Origin: Streptomyces griseofuscus
GTDB lineage: Bacteria > Actinomycetota > Actinomycetes > Streptomycetales > Streptomycetaceae
DNA length: 64,000 nt
Assembly (NCBI RefSeq): GCF_014673495.1
Contig: NZ_CP051006.1
Coordinates: forward strand, 744,001-808,000
Direction of reading: 5' to 3'
Shown: piece after piece, positions 6,470 through 15,346 of the stretch
Layout of the letters: each line of letters opens with the position of its first letter
Numbering within the stretch: the first letter of the stretch is position 1
Notes under the pieces: generated by a model
What the model was told of the DNA's origin: nothing
The model's database searches: none
What the model saw: only the letters and a program-made list of their open reading frames with translations
Translations under genes and position numbers: made by a program

Positions 6470-8602
6470 GTGTCCGACGGGCCAGGGCCCGCACGGGCGG
6501 CCGCCGGGACACCCCCCGGTGAGCCGGTGCTGTCGGTCGCCCTGGCCGCGATGATGGAGGAGGTGCACGCCCACTCCGGCGCCGTGTACCTGCTCAGACC
6601 CGACGAGCCGGTCCTGGAGATGGCGGTGCACGCGGGCCTGCCCCGTGCGTTCGCGGCGCCCTGGGAGCGGCTCGGGCTCGGCGCGTCGGTGCCGGTCGCG
6701 GACGCGGTGCGCAAGCGGCGTCTGGTGTGGGTGGGCGGCGAGGAGGAGATGGCGGGGCACTATCCGCGGATCGCGGTGGTGCTGCCGTACCCGTTCGCGC
6801 TGGCCGCGCTGCCGCTGGCCACCGCGCACGAGGTGTACGGCGCGGTGTTCGTGACCTGGCCCGGGAGCCATCCGACGGAGCTGTCCACCGAGGAGCGGGT
6901 CCGGCTGACGGCGGCCTGCAAGCGGCTGGCACTGCGGCTCGCCCGGGCCGCGAAGGAGCACAGGCCGCTGGGCCGGGAGCGCGATCTGCTCGCGGCGCCA
7001 GGACCCGAGGTGGCGGGCACCCTGGGTTCCGTCGAGGCCGCGCGGATGGTGGCCCGGCTGCCGTACGGCCTGGCGTCGCTGGATCTGCACGGCCGGATCG
7101 GCTACGTCAGCCCGGCCGCCGCCACCCTGCTCGGCAAGACCCCGGACGAACTGCTCGGCGCCCTGCCGTGGATCGCGGTGCCCTGGCTGAACGATCCGAC
7201 CTACGAGGACCGCTACCGGGCCGCGCTGCTGAGCCAGCAGCCGACCTCGTTCGTGGCGCTGCGGCCGCCCGGCGACTGGCTGTCGTTCCGGCTGTATCCG
7301 AATCTGACCGGGCTGAGCGTGCGCATCGGCCGGACCCACCCGATGTCCGACGTGGCGCCCGCCGCCGCGCCGGTGGAGGCGGGACCGTCCCGGCTGGTGA
7401 CGATCTCCCAGGTGCTGAACCTGGCGGGCGCGCTCACCGAGGCGGTGGGCGTGCGGGACGTGGTGCGGCTGGTCTGGGACGAGCTGGCGCCCGCGGTGGG
7501 CTGCCGGGCGTTGGTGATCGCCGCGCCGCAGGGCGGGCGGCTGCGTCTGCTGGGGCATCGGGGATACGACGAGCCGCGCGCGGTGGAGCGGTGGGATGGG
7601 CTGCCGTTGTCCGAGCGGACCCCGGGCATGCGGGCGCTGAGCAGCGGGGTGCCCGCGTTCTTCGAGTCCCGGGAGCAGCTGGGGCGGCTCTACCCGGAGC
7701 GGGAGGAGAGCCCGGACGGCTTCGAGGCCTGGGCGTATCTGCCGCTGATCGCCTCCGGGCGGCCGGTCGGCACCTGTGTGCTGGCGTACGCCGAACCGCG
7801 GCTCTTCCCCGCCGACGAACGGGCCGTACTGACCGCCCTCGGCGGGCTGATCGCACAGGCCCTGGAGCGCGCCATGCTCTACGACGCCGAGCACCAGCTG
7901 GCGCACGGGCTGCAGCAGGCGCTGCTGCCGCACTCGCTGGCGTCGCTGCCGGGGGTGGAGGCGGCGGCCCGGTATCTGCCTGCCACCCATGGCATGGAGA
8001 TCGGCGGCGACTTCTACGACCTGGTCGCGGCCCGGCCCCTGACGGCGGCGGTGATCGGGGACGTGCAGGGGCACAACGTGACGGCGGCGGGCCTGATGGG
8101 GCAGCTGCGCACCGCGGTGCGGGCGTACACCGCGGTGGGGCAGGGCCCGCACGAGGTGATGGCCAGCACCAACCGGCTGCTGATCGACCTGGGCACGGAG
8201 CTGTTCGCCAGCTGTCTGTATCTGCGCCTCGACCCGGCGGCCGGGCTCGCCGTGATGGCGCGCGCGGGACATCCGCCGCCGCTGCTGAGGCGGCCCGACG
8301 GGCAGGTGCGGGTGCTGGACCTGGCCGGGGGCCCGCTGCTCGGCATCGACGCGTCGGCGGCGTACCCGACGACCGAGGTCGCCCTCACGCCCGGTTCGGT
8401 CCTCGTCCTCTATACCGACGGCCTGGTGGAATCGCCCGGCGTGGACATCGAGGACGCCCTCGCGGAACTGAGCGCACGCCTCGCGGAGCTGGGCGACCTG
8501 CCGCTGGAGACGCTCGCGGACGAACTGGTGCGCCGGAGCGTGCCGGCGGGGGCGCGCCGCGACGATGTGGCGCTGCTGCTCCTGCGGGCGCGCGGCGATT
8601 GA
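6470..8602 (+). CDS. SpoIIE-type PP2C phosphatase with GAF and PAS sensor domains
   Basis: A 710-residue cytoplasmic signalling phosphatase, probably acting on phosphorylated anti-anti-sigma (STAS) proteins as is usual for this architecture in Streptomyces. Order: N-terminal GAF-like domain (to about residue 165), PAS-like segment (LDLHGRIGYVSPAAATLLGK, about 205-290), second GAF (about 310-460), and PP2C/SpoIIE domain from about 470. Metal-binding aspartates are visible in EIGGDFYDLV, VIGDVQGHN and the closing ARRDDVALLLL. GTG 6470 is preferred over GTG 6461 because GGAGGAGG lies nine bases before it and overlaps the other. No kinase or STAS gene is adjacent. Confidence 0.93.
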   Translation: MSDGPGPARAAAGTPPGEPVLSVALAAMMEEVHAHSGAVYLLRPDEPVLEMAVHAGLPRAFAAPWERLGLGASVPVADAVRKRRLVWVGGEEEMAGHYPRIAVVLPYPFALAALPLATAHEVYGAVFVTWPGSHPTELSTEERVRLTAACKRLALRLARAAKEHRPLGRERDLLAAPGPEVAGTLGSVEAARMVARLPYGLASLDLHGRIGYVSPAAATLLGKTPDELLGALPWIAVPWLNDPTYEDRYRAALLSQQPTSFVALRPPGDWLSFRLYPNLTGLSVRIGRTHPMSDVAPAAAPVEAGPSRLVTISQVLNLAGALTEAVGVRDVVRLVWDELAPAVGCRALVIAAPQGGRLRLLGHRGYDEPRAVERWDGLPLSERTPGMRALSSGVPAFFESREQLGRLYPEREESPDGFEAWAYLPLIASGRPVGTCVLAYAEPRLFPADERAVLTALGGLIAQALERAMLYDAEHQLAHGLQQALLPHSLASLPGVEAAARYLPATHGMEIGGDFYDLVAARPLTAAVIGDVQGHNVTAAGLMGQLRTAVRAYTAVGQGPHEVMASTNRLLIDLGTELFASCLYLRLDPAAGLAVMARAGHPPPLLRRPDGQVRVLDLAGGPLLGIDASAAYPTTEVALTPGSVLVLYTDGLVESPGVDIEDALAELSARLAELGDLPLETLADELVRRSVPAGARRDDVALLLLRARGD

Positions 8603-9060
8603 GCGCCCGCGCACCCGATGGAAAGCCCGCCCGCCCGAAAAAACACGTGCAGCGACCGGCCAAATACGTTCAGTTCCGGCTCCGTACCGGAATCACCGCT
8701 TCAGCGAATCTGCACATTGAATACTCAACCAAGCCACCGCGGTCAGCGCTTCTGCACATCCGGGCACCCTCGGCCCGCCCCGAGTGGCTGCCGTGCCGGA
8801 CGCCGCCCCCCGAGGCAAGCCCGTGGCCGCGACGATGCCGTGCCACATGTGAAAAAGTCGCCGACAAGCCGTGCCCGCGCCTGCACGGTTGCACCCCCTC
8901 GTGGATCAAGTTCCCTGGTGAGGGCCCTGTTTGAGTGGAAGCGCGGACGACGTGCGTGCTTTGATCCTTCGCACCGCGGCCCTCCTCCTGTTGATCGCCT
9001 GTCGACCGGAGAGGGTCTCGTTCCCCCCTTGTGAATATCCATATGAAGGGAAGTTCCATC
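8603..9060. other. 458-bp gene-free region before the peptide gene
   Basis: No convincing coding frame: third-position GC bias is lost and the stretch around 8640-8760 is comparatively AT-rich. It must hold the promoter of the peptide-export locus. The peptide's ribosome-binding site, GGGAAG, lies seven bases before the ATG at 9061. No hairpin with a T-tract was seen after the phosphatase stop. Confidence 0.5.
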
Positions 9061-9276
9061 ATGAACTCCACCCCCCAGGTCCAGACCGCCGAGATCGCCG
9101 ACGCCGAGCTGGACGCCGTCTCCGGTGGTCTCCAGGTGAACGCCCTCAACACCGTGACCGGCGCCGTCAACGGCATCGCCCCGGTCTCCGACCTGGCCAA
9201 CACGGCCATCGGCACGGTCGAGGGTGTCACCGGCCTGAACGTGGCCCCGGTCACCGGCCTGGTCGCCGGTCTCTGA
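9061..9276 (+). CDS. Double-glycine leader peptide (secreted 48-aa core)
   Basis: A 71-residue precursor. Residues 1-23 form a bacteriocin-type leader ending ELDAVSGG (Gly22-Gly23), the signature cleaved by C39 peptidases; the EI.DAELD.V.GG pattern is canonical. The predicted core (24-71) is 48 residues, begins LQVNALNTVTGAVNGI, has no Cys, Lys or Arg, and is rich in Gly, Val, Ala, Thr and Asn. It contains an imperfect repeat (NTVTGAVNGIAPV and NTAIGTVEGV...NVAPV). Without Cys a lanthionine ring cannot form, although related Streptomyces peptides are sometimes labelled type A2 lantipeptides. A matching C39 exporter lies 0.9 kb downstream on the same strand. An antimicrobial, signalling or surface role is open. 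Confidence 0.88.
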   Translation: MNSTPQVQTAEIADAELDAVSGGLQVNALNTVTGAVNGIAPVSDLANTAIGTVEGVTGLNVAPVTGLVAGL

Positions 9277-9303
9277 CCGAGCCCTCCTTGCAAACCCGTC
9301 GGT

Positions 9304-9328
9304 CCCGGAGCCGTCCCCCGGCTCCGGG
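9304..9328 (+). terminator. Hairpin between peptide and exporter genes
   Basis: A perfect 9-bp stem (CCCGGAGCC/GGCTCCGGG) with a 7-nt loop, 27 bp after the peptide stop and with no T-tract. It could be a partial terminator or processing site giving much more peptide mRNA than exporter mRNA, a common arrangement in bacteriocin operons. Confidence 0.55.
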
Positions 9329-9381
9329 GCTCTCGGGCGTCCCGAACCACCCGCGACTCCCCCACAGGTGAGGGAAGTTCC

Positions 9382-10188
9382 GTGCAGTTCCGCCAACAGG
9401 CCCTCGCCAAACTCCAGTCGCCCCAGGAGCTGGACCTCCCGGTGCGACTCGCCCGCCCACAGGGCCGGCTCGCGCTCGGGGTCACCGTCGCCGTCATGGC
9501 CGCGGCCTCCGTCTGGGCGGTGACAGGTTCGGTCGCCTCCACGGTGAGCGCGGGCGCCATCCTCACCCACGGGCAGGGCAGTTACGTCCTCCAGAGTCCC
9601 GTGGCGGGGCAGGTGACGGCCGTCCTCGCCCGGCAGGGCCGACAGCTGCCCGCGAACGCCCCCGTGATCAAGGTCCGTACCCCGCAAGGGGATTCGGTCG
9701 TCCGCACGGTCGCCGCGGGCAGGATCACCACGCTCGCCGCCACCATCGGGCAGATCGTGCAGACCGGCACCGATGTGGCCGCCGTCGAGAAGGTCGCCCA
9801 CGCGGACGACCCGCTGTACGCGACCGTGTACGTCCCCGCCGAGAACGCCGCCGCCATCCCCGCGGGCGCCGCCGTGGATCTCACCGTCTCCTCCGTACCG
9901 GCGCAGCGCTACGGCGTGCTGCGCGGCCGGGTGCGCTCGGTGGACCGGGCCGCGCAGTCCGCGCAGTCGATCGCCGCGTTCCTCGGCGACAGCCAGCTCG
10001 GCCGACAGTTCACCAAGGACGGCCGTCCGGTCGCGGTGACCGTGGAGCTGGACAAGTCCCGTACCGCCAAAAGCGGTTACCGGTGGTCGACCGCCGACGG
10101 GCCGCCGTTCCGGCCGGACTCCATGACCCTCGCCTCCGCCTCCATCCGGCTGGCCGACCAGCACCCCGTCGATTGGCTGCTCCCGTGA
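9382..10188 (+). CDS. HlyD-like membrane fusion/adaptor protein of peptide exporter
   Basis: A 268-residue adaptor for the downstream ABC exporters. A short cytoplasmic N-terminus (QQALAKLQSPQELDLPVRL) is followed by one transmembrane helix (about residues 34-55), then an extracytoplasmic lipoyl/biotinyl-like half-motif (LQSPVAGQVTAVLARQGRQL, about 70-90) and a beta-rich C-terminal part. It is shorter than Gram-negative HlyD and resembles the adaptor of NHLM-type bacteriocin systems. Start GTG 9382 has AGGGAAG just upstream. Its TGA overlaps the GTG of the next gene (GTGA), so the three exporter genes form one coupled operon. Confidence 0.82.
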   Translation: MQFRQQALAKLQSPQELDLPVRLARPQGRLALGVTVAVMAAASVWAVTGSVASTVSAGAILTHGQGSYVLQSPVAGQVTAVLARQGRQLPANAPVIKVRTPQGDSVVRTVAAGRITTLAATIGQIVQTGTDVAAVEKVAHADDPLYATVYVPAENAAAIPAGAAVDLTVSSVPAQRYGVLRGRVRSVDRAAQSAQSIAAFLGDSQLGRQFTKDGRPVAVTVELDKSRTAKSGYRWSTADGPPFRPDSMTLASASIRLADQHPVDWLLP

Positions 10189-12410
10189 CGACCGCTCCGC
10201 AGGAGACCCGCGGCCGCAGACGCGCCGCCCCCGCCCGGCGTCCGGTCCCCACATCCCGTACCGGCACGGTCCGTACGCCCACGGTGCTCCAGATGGAGGC
10301 CGTCGAGTGCGGCGCCGCCGCCCTCGCGATGGTCCTCGGCCACTACGGCCGGCATGTCCCGCTGGAGGAGCTGCGCATCGCCTGCGGTGTCTCCCGGGAC
10401 GGCTCGCGCGCCAGCAACCTCCTGAAGGCGGCGCGTAGTTACGGCCTGACCGCCAAGGGCATGCAGATGGACCTGGCCGCCCTCGCCGAGGTGCGCGCCC
10501 CGGCCATCCTGTTCTGGGAGTTCAACCACTACGTCGTCTACGACGGGACGGGCCGCCGCCTCGGCCGGCGCGGCGTCCACATCAACGACCCCGCCAAGGG
10601 CCGCCGTTTCGTGCCCCTGGAGGAGTTCGACGGCAGCTTCACCGGTGTCGTCCTGGTGCTGGAGCCCGGCGAGGACTTCACCCGCGGCGGCCGCAGACCG
10701 GGTGTGCTCGGCGCGCTGCCGGCCCGGCTGCGCGGCACCGCGGGCACCCTGCCCGCCGCGGTGCTGGCCAGCCTGCTGCTGGTCGCGGTGGGCGCGGCCG
10801 TACCCGCGCTGAGCCGCACCTATATCGACATGTTCCTGATCGGCGGACAGACCTCGCTGCTGGGCGTGCTGTTCACCTCGATGGCCGCCTGTGTCCTGCT
10901 CACCCTGGTACTGACCTGGCTCCAGCAGGCCAATCTGCTGCACGGCCGGATCATCTCCTCCACGCTGAGCAGCGCCCGCTTCCTGCGCCATCTGCTGCGG
11001 CTGCCGGTGACGTTCTTCGCCCAGCGCTCCCCCGCCGACCTGGTGCAGCGCCTTCAGTCCAACGACCAGGTGGCGGAGACGCTGGCCCGCGACCTCGCGG
11101 CGGCCGGCGTGGACGCGATCGTGGTCGTGCTGTACGCGGTGCTGCTCTACACCTACGACCCCCAGCTGACGTTCCTCGGCATCGGCGTGGCCCTGCTGAA
11201 CATCGTCGCCATGCGGCTGGTCGTACGGCTGCGCGCGACCCGCACGGCCAAGCTGCGCGCGGACACCGCCCGGTTGACCAACACCGCTTATACCGGGCTC
11301 CAGTTGATCGAGACGATGAAGGCGACCGGCGGTGAGGACGGCTACTTCCGCAAGTGGGCCGGGCAGCACGCCGCCACGCTGGAGGAGCAGCAGCGCCTCG
11401 GGGTGCCGAGCGCCTGGCTCGGGGTGGTCGCCCCGACGCTGGCCACGTTCAACAGCGCGCTGATCCTGTGGATCGGTGGGCTGCGCGCCGTCGAGGGGCA
11501 TATCTCGGTGGGTCTGCTGGTGGCCTTCCAGGCGCTGGTGACCCGCTTCACCGCGCCGCTGACCCGGCTGAACGGGGTGGCGGGGCGCATCCAGGACTTC
11601 GCGGCCGATGTGGCCCGGCTGAAGGACGTGGAGAACTTCCAGGCCGATCCGCTCTACGCGCGGGGCGGCCCCGGCGACGAGACGCGGCGGCTGCGCGGCC
11701 ATGTCGAGCTGGAGAACGTCGCGTTCGGCTACAGCCCGCTGGACAAGCCGCTGCTGAGCGGGTTCGACCTGACCGTGGGGCCGGGGCAGCAGGTGGCGCT
11801 GGTGGGCGGCTCGGGCAGCGGCAAGTCCACGGTGTCCAGGCTCATTTCGGGCCTCTACGCGCCCTGGGAGGGGGTGATCCGGATCGACGGCCGACGCCTT
11901 GAGGACATCCCGCGCGGCGCGCTCGCCGCCTCCGTCTCCTTCGTGGACCAGGAGGTGTTCCTCTTCGAGGGCTCGGTCCGCGACAACGTCGCCCTGTGGG
12001 ACCCCTCGATCCCGGACGAGGCGGTGGTCGAGGCGCTGAAGGACGCGGCCCTGTACGAGGTGGTGGCGCGCCGGCCCGGCGGCATCCACGGCAGGGTCGA
12101 CCAGGACGGCCGCAACTTCTCCGGCGGGCAGCGCCAACGCCTGGAGATCGCCCGGGCCTTGGTGCGCAGGCCCAGCATCCTGGTGCTGGACGAGGTGACC
12201 AGCGCGCTGGACGCGCAGACCGAGCTGGTGGTGATGGACAACCTGCGGCGGCGCGGCTGCGCCTGTGTGGTGATCGCGCACCGGCTGAGCACGGTCCGCG
12301 ACAGCGACGAGATCGTCGTGCTCCAGCACGGCACGGTGGTCGAACGCGGGCGGCACGAGGAGCTGGTGGCGCGCGGCGGCGCGTACGCGGCGCTGGTCAG
12401 GGAGCGTTGA
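10185..12410 (+). CDS. Peptidase C39-containing ABC exporter (NHLM-type)
   Basis: A 741-residue peptidase-containing ABC transporter that should cut the leader after Gly-Gly and export the core peptide. The N-terminal C39 domain (about residues 28-160) has its Cys in QMEAVECGAAALAMVL, His in WEFNHYVVYDG and Asp in VHINDPAKGRR. A transmembrane domain of about six helices follows (about 185-460), then the ATPase with Walker A GGSGSGKST, signature FSGGQRQRLEIARAL, Walker B ILVLDEVTSALD and the switch His in VIAHRLST. All catalytic residues are present. It overlaps both neighbours (GTGA upstream, TGATG downstream). Confidence 0.95.
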   Translation: MTTAPQETRGRRRAAPARRPVPTSRTGTVRTPTVLQMEAVECGAAALAMVLGHYGRHVPLEELRIACGVSRDGSRASNLLKAARSYGLTAKGMQMDLAALAEVRAPAILFWEFNHYVVYDGTGRRLGRRGVHINDPAKGRRFVPLEEFDGSFTGVVLVLEPGEDFTRGGRRPGVLGALPARLRGTAGTLPAAVLASLLLVAVGAAVPALSRTYIDMFLIGGQTSLLGVLFTSMAACVLLTLVLTWLQQANLLHGRIISSTLSSARFLRHLLRLPVTFFAQRSPADLVQRLQSNDQVAETLARDLAAAGVDAIVVVLYAVLLYTYDPQLTFLGIGVALLNIVAMRLVVRLRATRTAKLRADTARLTNTAYTGLQLIETMKATGGEDGYFRKWAGQHAATLEEQQRLGVPSAWLGVVAPTLATFNSALILWIGGLRAVEGHISVGLLVAFQALVTRFTAPLTRLNGVAGRIQDFAADVARLKDVENFQADPLYARGGPGDETRRLRGHVELENVAFGYSPLDKPLLSGFDLTVGPGQQVALVGGSGSGKSTVSRLISGLYAPWEGVIRIDGRRLEDIPRGALAASVSFVDQEVFLFEGSVRDNVALWDPSIPDEAVVEALKDAALYEVVARRPGGIHGRVDQDGRNFSGGQRQRLEIARALVRRPSILVLDEVTSALDAQTELVVMDNLRRRGCACVVIAHRLSTVRDSDEIVVLQHGTVVERGRHEELVARGGAYAALVRER

Positions 12411-15235
12411 TGACGTCTGTTCAGGAGGGGTACGAGGGCGACCTGGTGCTCGGCGCCCTGGGCGCGCTCGGCACCCGGGTGGACTGCGCCGGGCTCACCC
12501 GCCTCGATCTGGAGGGGCCCCAGGTGCTGTGGCTGGTGGCGGCCGGCGCCCTGGACCTGTTCGCCGTGGACGCCGAACAGCAGGGCCACTGGCACCATCT
12601 GGGCCGCCTCGACGCGGGCGCGCTGCTGCTCGGCCCGGTCGCCGGTCCCCGGCACACCCTGGTGGCCCGCCCGGCGCGGGACTGCGTGGTGCACCGGGTG
12701 AACCTGCGCGAGCTGTACCAGCAGACGGGCACCCAGACCTGGTCGTACGACGAGTACGGGCGGCCGCAGTACGTGCCGCCCGCGTCCAGCCCGCTGGAGT
12801 ACGCCCTCGCGCTCGGCGTCGGCCGCGGTCTGTCCGTCCTCTTCCAGGCCCCGCTGGCCGAGGAGCGGCCCGAAGTCCCCACGGACGACGATGTGTTCTG
12901 GATGCAGGTGCCGCCCGGCAGCGTCCAGTACGGCTCCCTGTACGGCGCGGAGGCCGCCGCCGATCTGCTGATGGACCCGGCGCTGTGGCAGTCGCTGGTC
13001 GACCAGCAGTACCGGCTGCTGACCGCGCTGGACCGCTGGATCGAGCAGCTGGAGCGCAGCCATGAGACCCGGACGGCCGCCGGGATCAAGGCCGGTGAGG
13101 CGGCGGGCGCCCAGGCGGACCGCACCCTGCTGGCCTCGATCGGCCGCCGCTCGGGGCGTCGTACGACGGCCGCCGACGCCGATGCCACGTACGCGGCCTG
13201 CGCGTTGGTCGCCGAGGCCGCCGGGATCAAACTCGCCGAGCCCGCGCGGAGCGGCACCGAGAGCGAGCGCCTCGATCCGGTGGAGCGGGTGGCGCTGGCC
13301 TCCCGGGTGCGCACCCGTGCCGTACGGCTCGAAGGGCGCTGGTGGCGAGAGAACGTGGGACCGCTGGTGGGGCAGCGGGCGCTGTCCGGGGCGCCGGTCG
13401 CCCTGCTGTGGCGGCGCGGCGGCTATGCGGCCGTCCACCCCGGCAGCGGCCGGGAGACAGCCATCGACAAGGCGAACGCCGAGGAGTTCGAGCCGCGCGC
13501 GGTGATGTTCTACCGGCCGCTGCCCGACAAGGCGCTCTCACCGCTCGGGCTGCTCCGGTTCACGCTGGGCGGCGCCCGCGGCGATCTGCTCGGGCTGCTG
13601 TTCGCGGGTCTGGTGACGGTGGCGATCGGCGCGCTGGTGCCCATCGCCACCGGCAAGGTGCTCGGCGAGTACGTGCCGAGGGCCGAGGAGGGCCTGATAG
13701 TCCAGGTGTGCCTGGCGGTGCTGGTGAGCGGGGTGGTGTCGGCGGCGTTCACCCTGCTGGAGAACCTGTCGATCCTGCGCCTTGAGGGGCGTGTGGAGGC
13801 GGCGCTGCAACCGGCCGTCTGGGACCGGCTGTTGCGGCTGCCCACCCGGTTCTTCACCGAGCGCTCCACCGGTGAACTGGCCAGTGCGGCCATGGGGATC
13901 AGCGCGATGCGCCGGATGCTGGCGGGCGTCGGTCCGGTGGTCGCCCAGTCGGTGACGGTCGGCGCGATGAACCTCGGTCTGCTGCTGTGGTACAGCGTGC
14001 CGATGGCGCTCGCGGCGATCGGCATGCTGGTCGTGATCGCGGCCGTGTTCCTGGGGCTCGGGTTGTGGCAGGTGCGCTGGCAGCGCCGTCTGGTGGTGCT
14101 CGGCAACCGGCTGAACAACCAGGCGTTCCAGACCCTGCGCGGGCTGCCCAAGCTGCGGGTCGCGGCCGCCGAGAACTACGCGTACGCCGCCTGGGCACGG
14201 GAGTTCGCGCGCAGCCGGGAGCTCCAGCAGAAGGCCGGGCGGATCAAGAACCTCACCGCGGTGCTCGGGGCGGTCTATCTGCCGGTGTGTTCGCTGCTGA
14301 TGTTCATGCTGCTGGCGGGTCCGGCGCGGGGCACGCTGTCGGCGGCGGACTTCCTCACCTTCAACACCTCGGTGACGATGGTGCTGACCTCCGTCACCCA
14401 GCTGACCGGCTCGCTGGTGTCGGCGGTGGCCGCGCTGCCGCTGTTCGAGGAGATCCGGCCGGTCCTCCGGGCCGCCCCCGAGGTCCGCGCCGGAAGCACC
14501 CGGCCCGGTCCGCTGACCGGCGCGCTGGAGGCCCGCAAGTTGTCCTTCCGGTACTCCGAGGACGGCCCGCTCGTCCTGGACGGTGTCGACTTCGCCGTGC
14601 GGGCCGGGGAGTTCGTCGCGGTCGTCGGCCCCAGCGGCTGCGGCAAGTCCACCCTGCTGCGGCTGCTGATCGGCTTCGACCGGCCCCTGTCGGGCAGTGT
14701 CCTGTACGACGGCCAGGACCTCGCCGCCCTCGATCAGTCGGCGGTGCGCCGGCAGTGCGGGGTGGTGCTCCAGCACGCCCAGCCCTTCACCGGCTCCCTC
14801 CTGGACGTCATCTGCGGCACCGAGCCGTACACCCCCGAGGAGGCGATGGCGGCGGCCGAGATGGCGGGGCTCGCCGAGGACATCGAGCGCATGCCGATGG
14901 GCCTGCACACCATCGTCTCCGGCGGCGGCTCGGTCTCCGGCGGGCAGCGCCAGCGGCTGATGATCGCCCAGGCGCTGATCCGCCGCCCCCGCATCCTCTT
15001 CTTCGACGAGGCGACCAGCGCGCTGGACAACGACACCCAGCGCATCGTCATCGACAGCACCCGCAAACTGAACGCGACCCGCGTCGTGATCGCCCACCGT
15101 CTGTCCACGGTCATGGACGCGGACCGGGTGATCGTCATGGAGGACGGCCGCGTGGTCCAGCAGGGCAGCCCGGCCGAGCTGCTCGCGGACACGACGGGCC
15201 GACTGCATGAACTGGTGCGGCGGCAAATGACGTAG
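12410..15235 (+). CDS. NHLM/NHLP bacteriocin export ABC permease/ATPase subunit
   Basis: A 941-residue partner exporter. Instead of a C39 domain it has a long N-terminal soluble region (about residues 1-370) with a cyclic-nucleotide-binding-like start (QVLWLVAAGALDLFAVDAE, HLGRLDAGALLLGPVAG), as in the second subunit of NHLM export systems. The transmembrane domain (about 385-690) is followed by an ATPase with Walker A GPSGCGKST, signature VSGGQRQRLMIAQAL, Walker B ILFFDEATSALD and VIAHRLST. It begins on the stop of the C39 subunit, so the two probably form a heterodimeric transporter with the adaptor. The locus ends here; the next gene converges. Confidence 0.93.
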   Translation: MTSVQEGYEGDLVLGALGALGTRVDCAGLTRLDLEGPQVLWLVAAGALDLFAVDAEQQGHWHHLGRLDAGALLLGPVAGPRHTLVARPARDCVVHRVNLRELYQQTGTQTWSYDEYGRPQYVPPASSPLEYALALGVGRGLSVLFQAPLAEERPEVPTDDDVFWMQVPPGSVQYGSLYGAEAAADLLMDPALWQSLVDQQYRLLTALDRWIEQLERSHETRTAAGIKAGEAAGAQADRTLLASIGRRSGRRTTAADADATYAACALVAEAAGIKLAEPARSGTESERLDPVERVALASRVRTRAVRLEGRWWRENVGPLVGQRALSGAPVALLWRRGGYAAVHPGSGRETAIDKANAEEFEPRAVMFYRPLPDKALSPLGLLRFTLGGARGDLLGLLFAGLVTVAIGALVPIATGKVLGEYVPRAEEGLIVQVCLAVLVSGVVSAAFTLLENLSILRLEGRVEAALQPAVWDRLLRLPTRFFTERSTGELASAAMGISAMRRMLAGVGPVVAQSVTVGAMNLGLLLWYSVPMALAAIGMLVVIAAVFLGLGLWQVRWQRRLVVLGNRLNNQAFQTLRGLPKLRVAAAENYAYAAWAREFARSRELQQKAGRIKNLTAVLGAVYLPVCSLLMFMLLAGPARGTLSAADFLTFNTSVTMVLTSVTQLTGSLVSAVAALPLFEEIRPVLRAAPEVRAGSTRPGPLTGALEARKLSFRYSEDGPLVLDGVDFAVRAGEFVAVVGPSGCGKSTLLRLLIGFDRPLSGSVLYDGQDLAALDQSAVRRQCGVVLQHAQPFTGSLLDVICGTEPYTPEEAMAAAEMAGLAEDIERMPMGLHTIVSGGGSVSGGQRQRLMIAQALIRRPRILFFDEATSALDNDTQRIVIDSTRKLNATRVVIAHRLSTVMDADRVIVMEDGRVVQQGSPAELLADTTGRLHELVRRQMT

Positions 15236-15346
15236 GTCCGGGGCGTCGTACCCGGCGCGGCCCTGGCGGGGGCGGGACGTGCCGCTGGTCGTGCCGAGGC
15301 GGTTCGTCGTGGAACGGGGTATCGCAGGGGGAGCCGGGACGGTCCC

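Noticed and set aside
9061..9276. Classing the GG peptide as a lanthipeptide
   Set aside because: The core has no Cys and no LanM-like gene is present, so lanthionine rings cannot form with what is visible.
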